A stretch of DNA of 64,000 nucleotides from NCBI GenBank assembly GCA_034096865.1, contig JAWQFJ010001248.1:10001-74000 (forward strand). The letters run 5' to 3'. The translations under genes were made by a program, and so were the position numbers. Of the stretch, positions 60,601 through 64,000 are shown in pieces (position 1 is the first letter of the stretch; each line of letters begins with the position of its first letter). Source of the DNA: Theodoxus fluviatilis. Its lineage: Eukaryota > Mollusca > Gastropoda > Cycloneritida > Neritidae. The notes beneath the pieces are model-generated. The model ran no database searches. It was not told the origin of the DNA and saw nothing but the letters and a program-made list of their open reading frames with translations.

Positions 60601-63591
60601 AGTGGATACAGCTCTACTCTGTACTGACAAGACAGGCTGAAGTGGACACAACTCTACTCTGTACTGACAACACAGACTGAAGTGGACACAGCTCTACTCT
60701 GTACTGACAACACAGACTGAAGTGGACACAGCTCTACTCTGTACTGACAACACAGACTGAAGTGGATACAGCTCTACTCTGTACTGACAACACAGACTGA
60801 AGTGGACACAGCTCTACTCTGTACTGACAACACAGACTGAAGTGGACACAGCTCTACTCTGTACTGACAACACAGACTGAAGTGGACAAAGCTCTACTCT
60901 GTACTGACAACACAGGCTGAAGTGGACACAGCTCTACTCTGTACTGACAACACAGACTGAAGTGGATACAGCTCTACTCTGTACTGACAAGACAGGCTGA
61001 AGTGGACACAACTCTACTCTGTACTGACAACACAGACTGAAGTGGTCACTGCTCTACTCTGTACTGACAACACAGACTGAAGTGGACACAGCTCTACTCT
61101 GTACTGACAACACAGACTGAAGTGGACAAAGCTCTACTCTGTACTGACAACACAGACTGAAGTGGACACAGCTCTACTCTGTACTGACAACACAGGCTGA
61201 AGTGGACACAGCTCTACTCTGTACTGACAGAGACTGAAGTGGTCACAGCTCTACTCTGTACTGACAGAGACTGAAGTGGTCACAGCTCTACTCTGTACTG
61301 ACAACACAGACTGAAGTGGTCACAGCTCTACTCTGTACTGACAACACAGACTGAAGTGGACACAGCCCTACTCTGTACTAACAACACAGGCTGAAGTGGT
61401 CACAGCTCTACTCTGTACTGACAGAGACTGAAGTGGTCACAGCTCTACTCTGTACTGACAGAGACTGAAGTGGTCACAGCTCTACTTTGTACTGACAACA
61501 CAGGCTGAAGTGGACACAACTCTACTCTGTACTGACAACACAGGCTGAAGTGGTCACAGCTCTACTCTGTACTGACAAGACAGACTGAAGTGGACAAAGC
61601 TCTACTCTGTACTGACAAGACAGACTGAAGTGGTCACAGCTCTACTCTGTACTGACAAGACAGACTGAAGTGGACACAGCTCTACTCTGTACTGACAAGA
61701 CAGACTGAAGTGGACACAGCTCTACTCTGTACTGACAAGACAGACTGAAGTGGACACAGCTCTACTCTGTACTGACAGAGACTGAAGTGGTCACAGCTCT
61801 ACTCTGTACTGACAGAGACTGAAGTGGTCACAGCGCTACTCTGTACTGACAACACAGGCTGAAGTGGACAAAGCTCTACTCTGTACTGACAACACAGACT
61901 GAAGTGGACACAGCTCTACTCTGTACTGACAGAGACTGAAGTTGTCACAGCTCTACTCTGTACTGACAGAGACTGAAGTGGTCACACCTCTACTCTGTAC
62001 TGACAACACAGACTGAAGTGGACACAGCTCTACTCTGTACTGACAACACAGACTGAAGTGGACACACCTCTACTCTGTACTGACAACACTGACTGAAGTG
62101 GACACAGCTCTACTCTGTACTGACAACACAGGCTGAAGTGGACACAGCTCTACTCTGTACTGACAACACAGACTGAACTGGACACAGCTCTACTCTGTAC
62201 TGACAACACAGGCTGAAGTGGACACAGCTCTACTCTGTACTGACAACACAGACTGAAGTGGACACAGCTCTACTCTGTACTGACAACACAGACTGAAGTG
62301 GACACACCTCTACTCTGTACTGACAACACAGACTGAAGTGGACACAGCTCTACTCTGTACTGGCAACACAGACTGAAGTGGACACAGCTCTACTCTGTAC
62401 TGACAAGACTGACTGAAGTGGACACAGCTCTACTCTGTACTGGCAACACAGACTGAAGTGGACACAGCTCTACTCTGTACTGACAACACAGACTGAAGTG
62501 GACACAGCTCTACTCTGTACTGGCAACACAGACTGAAGTGGAGACAGCTCTACTCTGTACTGACAACACAGACTGAAGTGGACAAAGCTCTACTCTGTAC
62601 TGACAAGACAGACTGAAGTGGACACACCTCTACTCTGTACTGACAACACAGACTGAAGTGGTCACTGCTCTACTCTGTACTGACAAGACAGACTGAAGTG
62701 GACACAGCTCTACTCTGTACTGGCAACACAGACTGAAGTGGACACAGCTCTACTCTGTACTGACAACACAGGCTGAAGTGGACACAGCTCTACTCTGTAC
62801 TGACAACACAGACTGAAGTGGACACAGCTCTACTCTGTACTGACAACACAGACTGAAGTGGACACAGCTCTACTCTGTACTGACAGAGACTGAAGTGGTC
62901 ACAGCTCTACTCTGTACTGACAAGACAGACTGAAGTGGACACAGCTCTACTCTGTACTGGCAACACAGACTGAAGTGGACACAGCTCTACTCTGTACTGA
63001 CAACACAGGCTGAAGTGGACACAGCTCTACTCTGTACTGACAGAGACTGAAGTGGTCACAGCTCTACTCTGTACTGACAACACAGACTGAAGTAAACACA
63101 GCTCTACTCTGTACTGACAAGACAGACTGAAGTGGACACAGCTCTACTCTGTACTGACAAGACAGACTGAAGTGGACAAAGCTCTACTCTGTACTGACAA
63201 GACAGACTGAAGTGGACACAGCTCTACTCTGTACTGACAAGACAGACTGAAGTGGACACAGCTCTACTCTGTACTAACACAGACTGAACTGGACACAGCT
63301 CTACTCTGTACTGACAAGACAGACTGAAGTGGACACAGCTCTACTCTGTACTGACAACACAGGCTGAAGTGGACACAACTCTACTCTGTACTAACACAGA
63401 CTGAAGTGGACACAGCTCTACTCTGTACAGACTGAAGTGGACAAAGCTCTACTCTGTACTGACAAGACAGACTGAAGTGGACGCAGCTCTACTCTGTACT
63501 GACCTTTCGTCTTGCACTCCTCTTCCCAGGCCTCCTCAAAACAGGCAGGAGGCGAAATCAGAATCACCTTCTCTCTGGGGACACCAGTGGA
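51636..63591 (-). CDS. IAH1: Isoamyl acetate-hydrolysing esterase 1 homologue, SGNH/GDSL hydrolase (last three exons, partial)
   Basis: A GDSL/SGNH ester hydrolase. Exons on the - strand: 63591-63504, 56219-56098, 51833-51636; the 5' exons lie beyond the right edge. Phases fit (0, 1, 0). Features are VILISPPACFEEAWEEEC in the first, as in the IAH1 ITPPP..W region, then NKVTGDYAKVCVEAASESGA, then SDGLHLSSQGSTFLFDLLQP. The Asp and His of SDGLH are the second and third members of the catalytic triad. The nucleophile Ser (GDS block) is not in this window. The C-terminus is acidic (EEEKKDGS). Both introns are dominated by huge tandem arrays: 3.7 kb adjoining the last acceptor and 6.6 kb adjoining the donor of the first visible exon. 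Confidence 0.92.
51834..55492 (-). repeat. 3.7-kb compound minisatellite that copies the last IAH1 splice acceptor about 40 times
   Basis: Two units alternate irregularly: a 29-bp unit (TGCAGTCAGGAACAATGCCA plus CCACACATA) and a 26-bp unit (TGCAGTCCTGCTGCAAGGTA plus CAGACA). On the - strand the 26-bp unit reads GTACCTTGCAG|CAGGA, the same as the true acceptor of the last IAH1 exon (51834-51835) with the first 5 nt of the exon. About 40 copies were counted by eye. The open frames of up to 1204 codons on the + strand arise because the units have few stops. Confidence 0.97.
55493..55915 (-). repeat. Decayed edge of the IAH1 acceptor array
   Basis: Beyond the clean array, CAGTCCTGCTGCAAG recurs at about 55689-55703, and TCTTCCCATTCTTACTGCAA (about 55884-55903) resembles the exon/acceptor text CTCCTCCCACTCCTGCTGCAAG at 51818-51840. 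Between them are loose GCATGA(A/G)AC-type units. Confidence 0.45.
56861..63503 (-). repeat. 6.6-kb minisatellite of a 40-bp unit that contains an IAH1 splice donor
   Basis: Unit: CTGACAACACAGACTGAAGT plus GGACACAGCTCTACTCTGTA. There are roughly 165 copies. The array ends exactly at the donor of the exon at 63504-63591: on the - strand the exon is followed by GTCAGTACAGAGTAGAG, and every full unit repeats GTCAGTACAG. Units from about 58700 to 60040 are almost identical, while both flanks carry base changes and 4- or 10-bp deletions. No gene is seen inside. Confidence 0.97.
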
Positions 63592-63747
63592 CTGGAAGAC
63601 AGTTTTTTAAAACCTCTATTAAAACTCCACTAAAACTCCATTAAAACCCACTCAGCTGTATTTGTTCATTGCCTCTGATGGCACTAATCCACTGATCTAT
63701 GATCTCTGATTGGTGCTTATGTTCTCTCTCTTTCAGTCTCACATGCA

Positions 63748-63798
63748 CACACACACATGCAAGCAAGCACTCACGCACACACAACCCACACATATGCA

Positions 63799-63840
<42 letters not shown>

Positions 63841-64000
63841 CACATCCATACACATCCATGCACATACACGAAGACACTCACACGCACACATGCGAACACA
63901 CACACACACACACACACATGCAAGCAAGCACTCACACACACACAACACACACATATGCATGAAATCACTCACACACACACCACACACACACCTACACACA
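63748..64000 (+). repeat. (CA)n microsatellite cluster at the window edge
   Basis: Interrupted CA repeats with a duplicated CATGCAAGCAAGCACTCAC block (about 63757 and 63917), in the IAH1 intron upstream of the exon at 63591. Confidence 0.93.

Noticed and set aside
51834..63503. CRISPR-like appearance of regularly spaced short repeats.
   Set aside because: The units are head-to-tail without unique spacers, lie in introns of an animal gene and have no cas genes nearby.

Overview
This is a eukaryotic, very probably molluscan (gastropod-like) genomic window. The reasons are short, well-spliced animal exons separated by introns of 0.4 to 7 kb, very dense microsatellites and minisatellites, many short inverted-repeat DNA elements, an I/Nimb-type and a CR1/jockey-type LINE, Penelope-like debris, and a dispersed repeat rich in AGGTCA motifs. 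The assignment to Mollusca is inference; the window contains no marker gene that proves it.

Four host genes can be read exon by exon with consistent phases and GT/AG borders. (1) A protein lifeguard gene (TMBIM/LFG family), + strand, 671-16387, 11 coding exons, 300 aa, with a polyadenylation signal at 19241. (2) SMUG1, single-strand-selective uracil-DNA glycosylase, - strand, 41273-34114, four coding exons, 460 aa, with long extensions at both ends. (3) CHMP5, an ESCRT-III subunit, + strand, 42633-50125, seven exons, 221 aa, head-to-head with SMUG1. (4) IAH1, an SGNH/GDSL esterase, - strand, last three exons only (63591-51636), running off the right edge. CHMP5 and IAH1 converge, and their poly(A) signals are about 270 bp apart.

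Between the lifeguard gene and SMUG1 (20.0-32.2 kb) lies a nested transposon cluster. An outer inverted-repeat element (20040-25400) contains a 5'-truncated CR1/jockey-like LINE on the - strand. That LINE is split by a 2.5-kb TIR element (21184-23702, 9-bp target duplication) whose ends are arrays of a GC-rich 10-mer and which carries a small two-exon PHD-finger reading frame. Next is an apparently intact full-length I/Nimb-type LINE (25678-31425) with a perfect 13-bp target duplication, a three-knuckle gag-like ORF1 and an APE-RT-RNase H ORF2 overlapping as ATGA. A 756-bp fold-back element (31466-32221) with a 151-bp-arm hairpin follows.

The most unusual pattern is that several minisatellites begin at, or include, an exon-intron junction of the host genes, so they carry repeated copies of the real splice site. 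Clear cases are lifeguard intron 7 (three 84/85-bp copies of the acceptor plus 14 nt of exon), the last IAH1 intron (about 40 copies of the final acceptor in 3.7 kb) and the preceding IAH1 intron (6.6 kb of a 40-bp unit that contains the real donor). SMUG1 exon 3 and CHMP5 exon 6 look like older or looser cases. All large reading frames inside these arrays are artefacts of repeat periodicity.
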